Assembly (NCBI RefSeq): GCF_000168975.1 | Contig: NZ_AAUW01000011.1 | Span: 62,001-126,000, forward strand | Direction: 5' to 3' | DNA from: Roseibium aggregatum IAM 12614 | GTDB lineage: Bacteria > Pseudomonadota > Alphaproteobacteria > Rhizobiales > Stappiaceae | DNA length: 64,000 bases | In this document: piece after piece, positions 38,768-49,409 of the stretch | Position numbering within the stretch: position 1 is the stretch's first letter | How the letters are laid out: every line of letters begins with the position of its first letter | The notes under the pieces: generated by a model | What the model saw: the letters and a program-made list of their open reading frames with translations, nothing else | Database searches by the model: none | Told to the model about the DNA's origin: nothing | Position numbers and translations under genes: made by a program

Positions 38768-40237
38768 ATGAGGAAACCTGAATTGGCGCCGCCACACAAC
38801 AATCGCCTCCTGACTGGACAAAGAGTTGGCCAAATGGTTTTGGCACTTATTCTGGCGGTAGCAGCCTTGCTTCGTTTTCAGAACCTGGACAGAACGAGCC
38901 TTTGGTACGATGAAGCCGTTAGCTGGAGCCAGTCCAAGGGAACATTTACGGAATTGTTGACCGCCGTTGCGGCTGACAATTACCCACCCCTGCACAATAT
39001 TTTGCTATGGCTGACAATGCCGGTGGCAGGAGACAGTGAAACGGCGTTGCGGCTCCCCTCCGTGTTCCTGGGTGTTCTTGCGGTCTGGCTGATCTATCTG
39101 ACTGGCAAATCCATGGCAGGAAACACCACTGGCCTGCTTGCTGCCGCTCTCCTGACCGTTTCCCCGTTCCACATCTGGTATTCGACAGAAGCCCGCATGT
39201 ACGCCTTGCTGGCAGCTTGCGGTCTCGCCTTCCTGCTTCTGGTACTTAAGAACCTTGAAAGGCCATCGACCTGGCGGCTGACTGGACTTGCCATTGCCGG
39301 AGCCTTGTTCCTTTACAGTCACATCTACGCCCTCCTTGGCTTTGCGTCCGTTGGCGTAATCTGCGCCATCCTGGCTTTGACCGGCATCTTGAAATCCGAA
39401 CGCCTCGGCCTCTCCAATGCAGGTCTTACCTGCCTCGCAATGGCAGCAAGCGCGCTCGCCTTTTTACCGTGGCTGATCATTCTGGCGTTGCGAGCAAGGT
39501 CGGTGGCCGAAGAAGGCTTCTGGATTGCCTATCCTGATCCGGCGTTTCTCATCAACATCGCCTTCAACATGGCCGGGTCGCTGACGGTGTTCTGGGTGCT
39601 GGCAGGCCTGGCCGTCGCCAGTCTCCTGACCATCTTACACCTGCCTGGTAGGTACTTCGGCAAACCACAAAGCGCGGATGCAATCCTCGTTTGCTTCGCC
39701 TATACCGCTGGCCCGCCGCTTCTGGCCTATCTTTATTCCATCTTCGTGCAGCCAATCCTCTTCGACCGATATCTGATTGCCGCCTGGCCTGGGGTTATCC
39801 TGTTGGCGTCAGCAACTGCCCAGCGCCTGGCACCACGTGTCGCACCGGCTGCTTTGCTCGCTTTAGCCATATGGCTGAGCTATCCCGAACTTAAATTCAC
39901 GCTGCTGGAAAAAATTCGCCCGGAGTGGCGCCAGATCGCGCAAGATTATCGCGCGCTGAAAGGCGAAGGAGATCACCTGCTGCTGTACAAGGGCTTTGCC
40001 GCCCCTGCCGTGTCTTATTACCTCCGCGACCCGAACGCCTTCACGGCAGTCGAGACAGTCGATGAACTGGGACAACGCGCCGAGAATGCGCGATGGCTAT
40101 TAATCGTCCATACAAGCAGCGAGGAAATGCGCGCAGCGGAAAAAGCCTTTGGTCCGGGGGGAAACTCTCCGGCAGCAAGACGATTTGGATGGGGAGCCAG
40201 TGGCCTCACCCTTCTGGAACGCGGACAGGCTGAATAA
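38768..40237 (+). CDS. Membrane glycosyltransferase, GT39/ArnT-like
   Basis: The 489-residue protein has about eleven hydrophobic helices and the first-loop motif SLWYDEAVSW (acidic pair of GT-C enzymes), followed by NYPPLHNILLW, and SPFHIWYSTEARMYALLA typical of the PMT_2 (GT39) superfamily. It probably transfers a sugar from a polyprenyl-phosphate donor to an envelope acceptor outside the inner membrane. The acceptor is unknown. The ribosome site before the ATG is weak. It diverges from the TRAP operon. Confidence 0.85.
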   Translation: MRKPELAPPHNNRLLTGQRVGQMVLALILAVAALLRFQNLDRTSLWYDEAVSWSQSKGTFTELLTAVAADNYPPLHNILLWLTMPVAGDSETALRLPSVFLGVLAVWLIYLTGKSMAGNTTGLLAAALLTVSPFHIWYSTEARMYALLAACGLAFLLLVLKNLERPSTWRLTGLAIAGALFLYSHIYALLGFASVGVICAILALTGILKSERLGLSNAGLTCLAMAASALAFLPWLIILALRARSVAEEGFWIAYPDPAFLINIAFNMAGSLTVFWVLAGLAVASLLTILHLPGRYFGKPQSADAILVCFAYTAGPPLLAYLYSIFVQPILFDRYLIAAWPGVILLASATAQRLAPRVAPAALLALAIWLSYPELKFTLLEKIRPEWRQIAQDYRALKGEGDHLLLYKGFAAPAVSYYLRDPNAFTAVETVDELGQRAENARWLLIVHTSSEEMRAAEKAFGPGGNSPAARRFGWGASGLTLLERGQAE

Positions 40238-40239
40238 TC

Positions 40240-40482
40240 TCACTCGAATGGACCCCATTCCGAATACAGCCAGAAGCAGAGCGCCACGACGCAAAGCACG
40301 AGTGCGCCAATTGCAAATTCCAAGAGCAGCCCCAACAGGGAAGCGCCCAATAACAACGCAACCAGCAGGCCGACAGCAACAAACCAGATGTCCGCAGTCA
40401 GAACGCTGATCGTAAAATCGACTGCATCCACTAGACGCAACAAGATTGGGTCCCGTTCCCCTGATCTTTCGTTAGCCGACAT
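40240..40482 (-). CDS. Small membrane protein of unknown function
   Basis: The 80-residue protein has a charged N-terminus and two adjacent hydrophobic helices (about 29-45 and 46-70; LTADIWFVAVGLLVALLLGA then LLEFAIGALVLCVVALCFWL). I do not recognise the family. I chose the ATG at 40482 (MSANERSG). It converges on the glycosyltransferase with two bases between the stops and diverges from the hydantoinase gene. Confidence 0.6.
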   Translation of the reverse strand: MSANERSGERDPILLRLVDAVDFTISVLTADIWFVAVGLLVALLLGASLLGLLLEFAIGALVLCVVALCFWLYSEWGPFE

Positions 40483-40578
40483 CCGCGCTTTCTCGGTTTT
40501 TCTTTGTGTCACAGGGACATATGGGAAAGATGGAAGCGATAAAAAGATCAAATAAAAACCTATTCAGATTTTTTCATC

Positions 40579-40600
40579 GACATTTTATCGATAAAATGTC
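40579..40600. promoter_or_regulatory. Perfect 22-bp palindrome upstream of the hydantoinase gene
   Basis: A perfect palindrome with half-site GACATTTTATC (centre TC|GA) lies 85-106 bases upstream of the hydantoinase ATG. Its inner 20 bases match the dctP-upstream palindrome in nine of ten positions per half-site. The same dimeric regulator should bind both. Confidence 0.82.
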
Positions 40601-40684
40601 AGCATAATATCATCTGCTATCAAAACGCTAATTACCGGCACGGAATCGCGTGTTCCCGAAGCCGGCAGCATCAGAGGGAAGATC

Positions 40685-43600
40685 ATGACAGCCAAGTGGG
40701 ATTTCTGGATCGACCGTGGCGGCACGTTTACCGACATTGTTGGCCGGTCGCCTGACGGCACGTTGCATCCGCATAAGGTGCTCTCCGAAAATCCGGAAGC
40801 TTACCGCGACGCCGCCATTCAGGGCATTCGGGAATTGCTTGGTGTGGAAAAGGGTGCAGGCATCCCCTCGGACAAGATCTCGACCGTCAAGATGGGCACA
40901 ACCGTCGCCACCAATGCGCTTCTGGAGCGCAAGGGCGAGCGGACGGCACTGTTCATCACGAAGGGCTTTCGGGACGCCCTGGAGATCGGCTATCAGGCTC
41001 GCCCGCACATTTTTGCCAAGGAAATCATAAAGCCCGAGCTGCTCTATGAGAGTGTCCACGAGATTGTCGAGCGCGTCCGCGCCGACGGGGAACTGGAACT
41101 CGCGCTGGATGAAGGGCAGGCCCGCAATGAAATGCAGGCTGCTTGGGATGACGGAATTCGCTCCATCGCAATTGTGCTGATGCATGCCTATGCCTATCCC
41201 GCGCACGAACAGCTTCTGAAGAAGATCGCGGAAGATATCGGCTTCCCGCAGATTTCGGTCTCTCACGAAGTGTCACCGCTGATGAAGCTGGTGGGACGGG
41301 GCGACACCACCGTGGTAGATGCCTATTTGTCCCCGATCTTGCGCCGCTACGTGAACCAGGTCCAAGAAGAACTGGGCGAAGGTCCACGGTTGATGTTCAT
41401 GCAGTCTTCCGGTGGTCTCACCGCAGCAGATCTCTTCCAGGGCAAGGACGCGATCCTCTCCGGTCCGGCTGGAGGTGTCGTCGGCGCTGTCGAAACTTCC
41501 CGCATGGCAGGCTACGAAAAGATCATCGGCTTCGACATGGGCGGGACATCAACCGACGTCTGCCACTACGACGGCGACTACGAACGCGCATTTGAAACGG
41601 AAGTTGCCGGTGTGCGCATGCGTGCGCCCATGATGATGATCCACACGGTTGCTGCCGGTGGCGGATCGATCCTTCATTATGCCGATGGCCGCTTTCAGGT
41701 TGGCCCGGATTCCGCTGGTGCCAATCCTGGGCCGGCCTGTTATCGCCGCGGTGGCCCTCTTACCGTCACCGACGCCAACTTGATGACCGGCAAACTCGCA
41801 CCGGAGTTCTTTCCGAAAATCTTCGGCCCGGATCAGGATCAGCCGCTCGACGGCGACGTAGTCCGCAAACGCTTCACAGATCTGGCCATGCGCATCGGCG
41901 ATGGCCGATCGCCGGAAGAAGTCGCCGACGGCTTTTTGAAAATCGCAGTCGAGAACATGGCCAATGCCATCAAGAAGATCTCGGTCCAGCGCGGATATGA
42001 CGTAACCGAATATGCTTTGACGTGTTTTGGTGGCGCCGGCGGTCAGACCGGCTGCCGCGTTGCAGACAGTCTCGGCATGAAGACCGTCATCCTGCATCCG
42101 TTCTCAGGCATCCTGTCCGCATACGGCATGGGATTGGCCGATATCCGGGCAGACCGGCAACAGGCCGTCGTCAAGACGCTGACAGACGAGCTCATCCCTG
42201 AGCTTCAGTCTCTACGCGATCAGCTCGCCAGCCAGACGGAAGCGGAACTCGACCGGCAGTCGATCTCCGCCAACGCACGCCGCACGACCGCGACCGCACA
42301 TCTGCGCTACGACGGCACGGATACTCCGCTGCCAGTCCCGCTCAGTTCCGTCTTTGAAATGCGCGCGGCGTTCGAGGATGCGCATAAGAAACAGTTCGGC
42401 TTTGCCTATGAAAAGAAGCCGGTCGTTGTGGAAGCTCTCGAAGTCGAGACAGCCGGTGGCGGCGCAGGTCTCACAGAGCCGGACCTGACATTGACCTCCG
42501 AGTCTCCCTCTCCGAACACATCCACCAGCATTTACTCCGAAGGGAGCTGGCACAAGGCGGGTATCTTCAAACGCGAGACTCTGAAACCGGGCATGAAGGT
42601 GACCGGTCCCGCAGTGATCATCGAGCCGCATGCGACAATCGCCGTTGAAGATGGCTGGCAGGCAGAAGTCAATTCAAAGGACCACGTGATCCTGAAACGT
42701 ATCGTGCCTTTGAAACGCGCCGAAGCCATCGGCACGCATGCTGACCCCGTCATGCTTGAAGTGTTCAACAACCTGTTCATGTCGATCGCCGAACAGATGG
42801 GTGTCACGCTTCAGAACACGGCCTATTCGGTCAACATCAAGGAGCGGCTGGATTTCTCCTGCGCGGTCTTCGATGCGGATGGTGCGCTCGTTGCCAATGC
42901 GCCGCACATGCCGGTACACCTGGGCTCCATGGACCGCTCCGTTGAAACGGTGATCAAGCTCAACAAGGGCAGGATCAAGCCGGGTGATGTGTTCGCGCTC
43001 AATGCCCCGTACAACGGTGGAACTCACCTGCCGGACATCACTGTGGTTTCGCCCGTCTTTGACGACGACGGCAAAGAGATCCTCTTCTGGTCCGCGTCCC
43101 GTGGCCACCATGCCGACGTCGGTGGATCAGCCCCCGGCTCCATGACCCCACGTGCAACCAACGTGGACGAAGAAGGTGTTCTCTTCGACAACTTCAAGAT
43201 CGTCGATGAAGGCCGCTTCCGCGAGCAGGAACTGGTTGAGCTCCTGACCAACCATCCTTACCCCGCCCGCAATCCGCATCAGAACGTTGCCGACTTGTCT
43301 GCACAGATCGCCGCGAACGAAAAAGGCATCCAGGAACTGCGGAAGATGGTCGCCCATTTCGGACTGGATGTCGTCCAGGCTTACATGGGCCACGTTCAGG
43401 ATAATGCGGAAGAGAGCGTTCGCCGCGTGATCGAGGCTCTGAAGGACTCAGAATACGAGTATCCGACAGACCAGGGCTCCGTGATCAAGGTCAAGATCAC
43501 CGTCGACAAATCGAAACGCGAGGCAACGGTCGACTTTACCGGCACCTCCGGTGTGAAGCCGAACAACTTCAATGCACCGGAACCTGTAACCCGCGCCGCA

Positions 43601-44269
43601 ATCCTGTATTGCTTCCGGGTCATGGTGGACGGCGACATTCCAATGAACGCCGGTTGCCTGAAGCCGATCAACATCATCATTCCCGACGACTGCATGTTGC
43701 GGCCGTCCTATCCGGCAGCGGTCGTGGCAGGTAACGTGGAAACATCACAGCATGTTACCAACGCCGTCTTCGCAGCGCTTGGTGCCATGGCCAATGCTCA
43801 GGGAACGATGAACAACCTGACATTCGGCAACGACACGTATCAGTACTATGAGACCATCTGCTCCGGCTCGCCGGCAGGACCTGGCTTCAATGGTACGGAC
43901 GGTGTCCACACCCACATGACCAACTCGCGCCTCACTGACCCGGAAGTTCTGGAGTTCCGTTTCCCGGTTCTCCTGGAAGACTTCCACATCCGCAAGGGAA
44001 CCGGGGGCAAAGGCAAGTGGTCCGCAGGAGATGGTACCAAACGGACCCTGCGCTTTCTTGAAAAGATGGACTGCGCAATCCTCGCCTCCCATCGCACCGT
44101 TCCCCCAAAAGGATTGGCCGGGGGCAGCGACGGCGAGCTCGGCCGAACAGAAGTTCGAAGGCTGGACGGCACGGTCCAACAGCTCGAAGGATGTGATCAG
44201 ACTGTGCTTGAAGCAGGAGAAGCAGTCACTGTAATCACGCCGACGGCCGGCGGCTGGGGCAACGCCTGA
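40685..44269 (+). CDS. Fused hydantoinase/5-oxoprolinase (HyuA-HyuB type)
   Basis: ATP-dependent cyclic-amide hydrolase of 1194 residues. Residues 1 to about 680 are the HyuA-like ASKHA part ([53 protein letters not shown]). Residues about 685-1194 are the HyuB-like part ([39 protein letters not shown]-type [21 protein letters not shown]). The fused length matches 5-oxoprolinases, so 5-oxo-L-proline to glutamate is the likely reaction; other hydantoin-like substrates are possible. A GAGGGAAG site precedes the ATG and a terminator follows. It shares its operator palindrome with the TRAP dctP. Confidence 0.93.
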   Translation: MTAKWDFWIDRGGTFTDIVGRSPDGTLHPHKVLSENPEAYRDAAIQGIRELLGVEKGAGIPSDKISTVKMGTTVATNALLERKGERTALFITKGFRDALEIGYQARPHIFAKEIIKPELLYESVHEIVERVRADGELELALDEGQARNEMQAAWDDGIRSIAIVLMHAYAYPAHEQLLKKIAEDIGFPQISVSHEVSPLMKLVGRGDTTVVDAYLSPILRRYVNQVQEELGEGPRLMFMQSSGGLTAADLFQGKDAILSGPAGGVVGAVETSRMAGYEKIIGFDMGGTSTDVCHYDGDYERAFETEVAGVRMRAPMMMIHTVAAGGGSILHYADGRFQVGPDSAGANPGPACYRRGGPLTVTDANLMTGKLAPEFFPKIFGPDQDQPLDGDVVRKRFTDLAMRIGDGRSPEEVADGFLKIAVENMANAIKKISVQRGYDVTEYALTCFGGAGGQTGCRVADSLGMKTVILHPFSGILSAYGMGLADIRADRQQAVVKTLTDELIPELQSLRDQLASQTEAELDRQSISANARRTTATAHLRYDGTDTPLPVPLSSVFEMRAAFEDAHKKQFGFAYEKKPVVVEALEVETAGGGAGLTEPDLTLTSESPSPNTSTSIYSEGSWHKAGIFKRETLKPGMKVTGPAVIIEPHATIAVEDGWQAEVNSKDHVILKRIVPLKRAEAIGTHADPVMLEVFNNLFMSIAEQMGVTLQNTAYSVNIKERLDFSCAVFDADGALVANAPHMPVHLGSMDRSVETVIKLNKGRIKPGDVFALNAPYNGGTHLPDITVVSPVFDDDGKEILFWSASRGHHADVGGSAPGSMTPRATNVDEEGVLFDNFKIVDEGRFREQELVELLTNHPYPARNPHQNVADLSAQIAANEKGIQELRKMVAHFGLDVVQAYMGHVQDNAEESVRRVIEALKDSEYEYPTDQGSVIKVKITVDKSKREATVDFTGTSGVKPNNFNAPEPVTRAAILYCFRVMVDGDIPMNAGCLKPINIIIPDDCMLRPSYPAAVVAGNVETSQHVTNAVFAALGAMANAQGTMNNLTFGNDTYQYYETICSGSPAGPGFNGTDGVHTHMTNSRLTDPEVLEFRFPVLLEDFHIRKGTGGKGKWSAGDGTKRTLRFLEKMDCAILASHRTVPPKGLAGGSDGELGRTEVRRLDGTVQQLEGCDQTVLEAGEAVTVITPTAGGWGNA

Positions 44270-44298
44270 GCCCAAATCGCACGATCCGATGAGTAAGC

Positions 44299-44329
44299 AC
44301 GGCCGCCTGTCAAGGCGGCCGTTTTTTTT
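44299..44329 (+). terminator. Terminator after the hydantoinase gene
   Basis: ACGGCCGCC (44299-44307) pairs with GGCGGCCGT (44314-44322), followed by a run of T to about 44329. It is a strong rho-independent terminator 30 bases past the stop. The IS630-type element is inserted at the end of its T run. Confidence 0.88.
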
Positions 44330-44330
44330 A

Positions 44331-45376
44331 GAGCGTTTCCTCTCTTGATTGAATCGCGGGGGATTCCTCTTTTCGGCGAATTGTGATTCAAGATGCTGGC
44401 TGGTGAGGAGGCCAGCATCTGATGACCCGACCTCTGTCCAATGATCTTCGCGAGCGTGTGGTTGCCGCGGTTTCGGCCGGTGAGACCTGCCGTTCTGTGG
44501 CAGCCCGCTTCGGTGTTTCGGTGTCTTCCGTCGTGAAGTGGTCGCAGCGGTATCGGGCGACAGGTTCGGTCGCACCGGGCAAGGTCGGCGGCCACCGCAA
44601 ACCCGTTCTGGAGCCGCATCGCGCCTTCATCGTGGAGCGGATCGAGCAGACGCCAGACCTCACCTTGCACCGGTTGAAGGACGAACTGGCGGTACGCGGA
44701 GTGAAGGTCTCGCACAATACGGTGTGGGAGTTCCTGCGCCGCGAGGGCCTGCGCTTCAAAAAAACGCTGTTCGCCCTTGAGCAGGCGCGCGCGGACGTCG
44801 CGCGCAGGCGTCGTCACTGGAAGGTCCGGCAAACCCGCCTTGATCCTGCCCGCCTCGTCTTCATCGACGAGACCTGGATCAAGACCAACATGGCGCCGTT
44901 GCGCGGCTGGGGGCGGAAAGGCAAACGGCTCAGAGGCTTCGCCCCGCACGGCCACTGGCGCACGCTGACTTTCCTCGGTGCCTTGCGCTGCGACCGCCTT
45001 ACCGCCCCTTGCGTCTTCGACGGGCCCATTAACGGCCGATGCTTCGCCGCTTATGTCGAGCAACAGCTCGTGCCAGCCCTCAAGGCCGGCGACATCGTCG
45101 TCATGGACAATCTCGGAAGCCACAAGTCCGCAGCGGTGCGCGACGCAATCAAGGCCGCCGGTGCCACGCTTCGCTTTCTGCCACCCTACTCGCCCGACCT
45201 CAATCCGATCGAGCAGGCCTTCTCCAAGATCAAGCACTGGATGCGACAGGCTCAGAAGAGAAGCATCGAGGAAACATGGCGCCACATCGGCACCCTTGTC
45301 GCTTCTATCGAGCCCAACGAATGCGCCAACTATCTCGAAAACGCTGGATACGCTGCCGTCAAAACATGAAACGCTC
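44331..45376 (+). mobile_element. IS630-family insertion sequence, complete
   Basis: The 1,046-bp element is bounded by TA on both sides (44329-44330 and 45377-45378), the expected IS630 target duplication. The ends are inverted repeats that begin GAGCGTTTC perfectly and extend to about 18 bases with three mismatches. One intact transposase gene fills it. It landed exactly at the end of the hydantoinase terminator, so it breaks no gene. Confidence 0.9.
44422..45369 (+). CDS. IS630-family transposase
   Basis: DDE transposase of 315 residues. An N-terminal helix-turn-helix (about 1-60, [22 protein letters not shown]) and a winged helix precede the catalytic domain. The DDE residues are visible: Asp149 in FIDETW, Asp229 in [11 protein letters not shown] and Glu264 in [15 protein letters not shown]. 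The frame is continuous with no frameshift, so the element may be active. The last codons run into the right inverted repeat. Confidence 0.95.
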   Translation: MTRPLSNDLRERVVAAVSAGETCRSVAARFGVSVSSVVKWSQRYRATGSVAPGKVGGHRKPVLEPHRAFIVERIEQTPDLTLHRLKDELAVRGVKVSHNTVWEFLRREGLRFKKTLFALEQARADVARRRRHWKVRQTRLDPARLVFIDETWIKTNMAPLRGWGRKGKRLRGFAPHGHWRTLTFLGALRCDRLTAPCVFDGPINGRCFAAYVEQQLVPALKAGDIVVMDNLGSHKSAAVRDAIKAAGATLRFLPPYSPDLNPIEQAFSKIKHWMRQAQKRSIEETWRHIGTLVASIEPNECANYLENAGYAAVKT

Positions 45377-45538
45377 TAGTTGCCCCCGGGAATACAACAT
45401 CGTCATTTCTACCCAGGCGAGAAAATTCTTATCCCTCAGGTAAAACGTTTACCGTTTTTTCAACCTGAATCCGCCTAAACTTAACCAGTTTCAACTCAGG
45501 CGCTGCCCACAGCGCCGAGGAATTCGGGTTTTTGAGAA

Positions 45539-47293
45539 ATGTTGGCATCAAATCCCATTGCAACCTCGGTTGCGGCGAAAATTCTCGCGCTGGTTGCCTT
45601 ACTCAGTCTTGGCCTGCTTGTCGTGGCTGCCGTTGCGATTGTCCAGATGGGAATGATCGGCAAGGAACTTCAGAATATCGCCGAGAAGGATATTCCGCTC
45701 ACCCATGCAATCAGTCAGGTTGCCAGCCATCAGTTGCAACAGGCAGCAGTCATCGAACGGATCATGCGCGTCTCCGGCCTGACATCTGAAGACGAAGCTG
45801 CATCGACCGAAGCCCTGAAATCAACGTTGGCAGCCTTGAATGAACAGGTTTCCGGTGAAATCCTGAAAGCGGAAGCTCTCGCCAGTCAGGCGCTCGAAAA
45901 ATCATCCAGCGAAATTGAACGAGACGAGTTTTCAAAAACGCTTGAACAATTGAAACGCATAGAAATTGAATATCAAACCTACTCGGCTGAGATAGCAGCC
46001 ATCTTGCAGAAGATCGAACAGAACAATCTGACGGACGCGAGTGAGTTGCTCGTTGAACTTGAAAAAGAACAGACCCGTCTGGACCACGAACTGGTCTCGC
46101 TGCTGACCGAGATAGAACGCTTTACACAAGTCGCCGCAACCACAGCAGAAAATCACGAGAAACAAGCTTTTCGGCAGATTGCGATTACCGCGGCTTTGAC
46201 TTTGGTCTTCTGCATTGTCGGTTCGGTACTTTTTGCGAAGTTTCTGATTTCCCGTCCGTTGCACCAGGTCACGACAGGACTTCTCGAGCTTTCGAGAGGC
46301 AACACGGATGTGGAAGTCAACGTTCACACAAGAGACGAAATCGGCCGCGTAGCAAGGGCATTCGAAACGTTTCGGGAAAATACTATTGAAATGAAGCGCC
46401 TGCAGGACCAGGCGCGCGAGGAGGAAATCCAGGCAGAAGCTGACCGCCGGGACACCAGGCTACGGTTGGCCGATGAACTTGAAAAACTTCTGATGACCAG
46501 CTGCGATACGGCCGTTTCCGCCTTGAGCGAACTTGCAACCGGTGCCGATGAATTGGCCCGGAACAGTCATGAGACCATTGAGAGATCCAACACTGTTGCT
46601 GCCGCGGCTGAACAGGCGACAGCTTCGGTTCAATCCGTTGCGTCCGCATCTGAGGAGTTGGCAAGTTCCATCCACGAAATCAGCCGACAGATTACGCTTG
46701 CCAATTCCTCCACATCTCGCACATCCGAGCAGGCGGAAGTCTCCGGTGAGACCGTTGGCAAGCTGTCAGCATCTGCTGAAGAGATCACGGATGTTCTCAA
46801 GCTGATCAGCGACATTGCCGCCCAAACGAACTTGCTTGCCTTGAACGCAACAATTGAAGCGGCAAGAGCCGGTGAAGCAGGCAAGGGCTTTGCAGTTGTC
46901 GCATCTGAAGTGAAAGCCCTTGCGACTCAAACCGGCCAGGCCACCGATCAGATCGGCTCTCAGCTAAGCGGTGTCCAGACAGGTGCCGCAACCTGCTCCG
47001 ATGCGATTACCACCGTGGTAAAGGCCATGATGGAAATTCGGGAACAGATATCCGGAATTGCATCGGCGATCGAAGAACAGAACGCCGTCACTTCAGAAAT
47101 AGCCCAAAACGCCCATCAGGTCGCGCAAGGCAGCGCTGACATCACAGCCAACATTTCGCAGGTGAACCAAGCGGCCCAGATTTCAGGTGACCGGGTGGAA
47201 GAGGTTGTCAGCAGCATCCAGAACATTTCGTCCCAGATCACGACAATACGAGACGGGTTGAGCGATTTTCTGGGGCATCTACGCGCAGCCTAA
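45539..47293 (+). CDS. Methyl-accepting chemotaxis protein
   Basis: Chemoreceptor of 584 residues. Transmembrane helix 1 is at about 13-37, a helical, coiled-coil-rich periplasmic region at about 38-210, helix 2 near 213-235, then HAMP ([20 protein letters not shown]) and a signalling domain with the hairpin tip [20 protein letters not shown]. No CheR-binding tail is present. The ribosome site is weak (TGAGAA directly before the ATG). It is about 35% alike by eye to the receptor at 25160 outside the tip and does not look like a recent duplicate. Confidence 0.92.
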   Translation: MLASNPIATSVAAKILALVALLSLGLLVVAAVAIVQMGMIGKELQNIAEKDIPLTHAISQVASHQLQQAAVIERIMRVSGLTSEDEAASTEALKSTLAALNEQVSGEILKAEALASQALEKSSSEIERDEFSKTLEQLKRIEIEYQTYSAEIAAILQKIEQNNLTDASELLVELEKEQTRLDHELVSLLTEIERFTQVAATTAENHEKQAFRQIAITAALTLVFCIVGSVLFAKFLISRPLHQVTTGLLELSRGNTDVEVNVHTRDEIGRVARAFETFRENTIEMKRLQDQAREEEIQAEADRRDTRLRLADELEKLLMTSCDTAVSALSELATGADELARNSHETIERSNTVAAAAEQATASVQSVASASEELASSIHEISRQITLANSSTSRTSEQAEVSGETVGKLSASAEEITDVLKLISDIAAQTNLLALNATIEAARAGEAGKGFAVVASEVKALATQTGQATDQIGSQLSGVQTGAATCSDAITTVVKAMMEIREQISGIASAIEEQNAVTSEIAQNAHQVAQGSADITANISQVNQAAQISGDRVEEVVSSIQNISSQITTIRDGLSDFLGHLRAA

Positions 47294-47351
47294 GTATTGC
47301 CGACGCTCCTTTTCTGCCTTTCTTGACTTTGAATCACCACGTGTTGAACCG

Positions 47352-47374
47352 CCGTGTCCGCAACGCGGACACGG
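47352..47374. repeat. Perfect 10-bp hairpin downstream of the chemoreceptor
   Basis: CCGTGTCCGC (47352-47361) pairs perfectly with GCGGACACGG (47365-47374) around a three-base loop, between the converging chemoreceptor and DUF1062 genes. There is no T run on either side, so it is not a standard terminator but may block exonucleases or assist rho. Confidence 0.5.
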
Positions 47375-47500
47375 AAACCAGAAAATCGAATATGGGGTAA
47401 AGACTGGCAAAAGAGCCAAGCCTTTCCATGCGGGGCAATTTCCCCCTCGCCGCATGCATTCCCATCCGTCCTCAATCTCAGCCTGTGACCGGCTCCACAT

Positions 47501-48127
47501 TTATGGAAGGCTGAAGTCGAACAGCCGTTCAAACATGACTGTCTTGTCCGGTGCGGCAGGACGGTTGAACTCAACGACAAACTGGTCGGGAACACGCCTC
47601 TTCAGAGCCTTTGCGGTAATCGGTGGCATCTTCAGAGCGCCTTGCTTCACCATATTCACAAGGCTGCTACGCGACAGACCGAGCCCCATTGCAAGGACCC
47701 TATCAACTCGCGCCTCTACGCGGTTCGGATTGAGCAGTGTGAGCACCGCTTTGTCTGCATGCGAACTCACACCGGACACCAGCCGGCGCTCCAGGCCGAA
47801 ACCCGTATCGGGACAAGTTCCGGAAACCCCGGCAAGTTTGCAGGCAAAGGCATTTGCCAGCCCTTGATCGTTCCGCTGCAACGCCTCCAGCAGACCTGGC
47901 TGCAGGCTTCCGACAGGTCGACGTTCAAACATGGTCCTGTTCCATCTGCTGCTGCAATCTTCGCAGCGATAGATCAGCCAGGCATCAAGTTGGCCACCAT
48001 TCGCATTCACTCGAAATTTACCGGTCGAACCAAAAGGCTTCACAACTCCGCATCTTTGGCATGGGCGATTAATGTTTGGAGTTTCAGAACGGAAAACAAT
48101 CCATTCTACGTTCAATATAGACGACAT
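47501..48127 (-). CDS. DUF1062-family protein
   Basis: The 208-residue protein has two CxxC pairs near the N-terminus (CQRCG and CEDCSSRWN) that form a probable zinc ribbon, followed by RTMFERRPVGSL and a C-terminal region with LGLSRSSLVNMVKQGALKMP that looks like an S4-type or helix-turn-helix RNA/DNA-binding motif. DUF1062 proteins are found in many bacteria and have no established function. It stands alone here. Confidence 0.8.
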   Translation of the reverse strand: MSSILNVEWIVFRSETPNINRPCQRCGVVKPFGSTGKFRVNANGGQLDAWLIYRCEDCSSRWNRTMFERRPVGSLQPGLLEALQRNDQGLANAFACKLAGVSGTCPDTGFGLERRLVSGVSSHADKAVLTLLNPNRVEARVDRVLAMGLGLSRSSLVNMVKQGALKMPPITAKALKRRVPDQFVVEFNRPAAPDKTVMFERLFDFSLP

Positions 48128-48462
48128 TCCGCGGGTCTTCCTCGCACGGGAAGTCCGTCACAGGCAGTCGGGACGGCCGAAAGCGTCAGCTAACGGCGCT
48201 CAGTTTGGCTGGAAAAATGGAAATGTGTGCGATGAACCTGAACAGGATCAGATGCGCATGGCCAAGCCACACCGGTCCCGATCCGCCGCCAGGACGAACA
48301 AGTTCATGACGCATTCAACTGAATGCATGGCGGGATCGATGACCGGTCAGAGTGTTGGCAAAACAAACGTCCAGATTGAAAAAGACGACTTTCGATAGCG
48401 CTGCCAGCAACAACACGCAACGCTAACCTGGCCTCTTCTGAGGTATGCGAGTCGAATTGCTG
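48128..48462. other. Intergenic region, no gene seen
   Basis: This 335-base gap separates the HugZ-like gene from the DUF1062 gene, both on the minus strand. It should hold the promoter of the DUF1062 gene. I find no hairpin, repeat or convincing small gene. Confidence 0.3.
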
Positions 48463-49227
48463 TCAGGTGTTGCGCGCTTGCAAAGCCAAAGCCACTAACG
48501 CAGGCCGAAGTTCTGAAGGATCTTTCAACGAATTCGCAAACCAGAGCCGCTCAACCTTGTCTCCTGCAACGAGATCGAGACCTTCGGGATCCAGACAGGC
48601 AAGTCGCCAGTTGGCCTCCCCGGCTTTCAGAAGGGTTTGCGCGTAAAGTTTTACGGCATCCCGATGATCCGAATTCATGTGCGCAACTGCCCCCGCCTCC
48701 ATCGACGCCCAGTCGTCAAGGGTGCTCAGAGGCGTTTGCAGATCCTGTTTTTCCAGCTCGAACGCCTTGCCGAATCCCCCGTTCAGACTTGCTCGTGAAA
48801 GCTCCAGTCTGAAAAAGGAAAAGTCTCCGAAATCAACGTATAGTTCCGCTTTCGGATGCCGAGACAGGTATCTATTTCGCAGTCGCTCGTGGTCAGCGGT
48901 TTCTCTTGAAATCTTCATTGCCGTACAAAAGAGTGAAACCCTCGGGTGAGCAAGCGGATCACCTTTTCCTGGTTCACCTAACAACAAAGAACAAGAAGGA
49001 TCCGCAATAATTGCCGTGGTGTGTCCGGACAACGAGCTTGTCAGAATGACAGGCGTACCGTCCAGGTCAGTCGCAACGGCCACACGGCTCGCCAGCGGGT
49101 GTCGTGTTCCGGCTTCGAGCACCGCCAACGCGCCAAATCTAGCCGTTCTTATCAGTTCCTTCGCCAACCTCCTGGCTTGATCATCGGTCGGACGGATCAC
49201 TGATTTCGGTTCTTTTTCCAGGCTCAC
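48463..49227 (-). CDS. HugZ-like haem-utilisation protein (PNPOx fold plus DUF2470)
   Basis: The 254-residue protein has an N-terminal flavin split-barrel domain (about 10-150, ARRLAKELIRTARFGALAVL, PLASRVAVATDLDGTPVILTSSLSGHT, SLLLGEPGKGDPLAHPRVSL) and a C-terminal DUF2470 domain (about 165-245) with HMNSDHRDAVKLYA. This pairing is found in HugZ-type haem-degrading or haem-binding proteins. I chose a GTG at 49227 with GGAGGGG upstream; a longer frame from 49293 lacks homology. No haem transport genes are adjacent, so the haem role is by family only. Confidence 0.8.
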   Translation of the reverse strand: MSLEKEPKSVIRPTDDQARRLAKELIRTARFGALAVLEAGTRHPLASRVAVATDLDGTPVILTSSLSGHTTAIIADPSCSLLLGEPGKGDPLAHPRVSLFCTAMKISRETADHERLRNRYLSRHPKAELYVDFGDFSFFRLELSRASLNGGFGKAFELEKQDLQTPLSTLDDWASMEAGAVAHMNSDHRDAVKLYAQTLLKAGEANWRLACLDPEGLDLVAGDKVERLWFANSLKDPSELRPALVALALQARNT

Positions 49228-49409
49228 GGCCCCTCCAAATTTTGCAGCCTTTCGGCCAGATAAACAACCAATCCCATGGTTTCTCCCTGCCACGGAACCT
49301 GAACGTCAGATGAACAGACATCTCAGAACCGGTTCAGCCCTCCTGTGCGAATGTCTCACCATCAGATACGGCGCCAATCGGAAACAGCGCCTGCCTTTGG
49401 AGAAAACCG

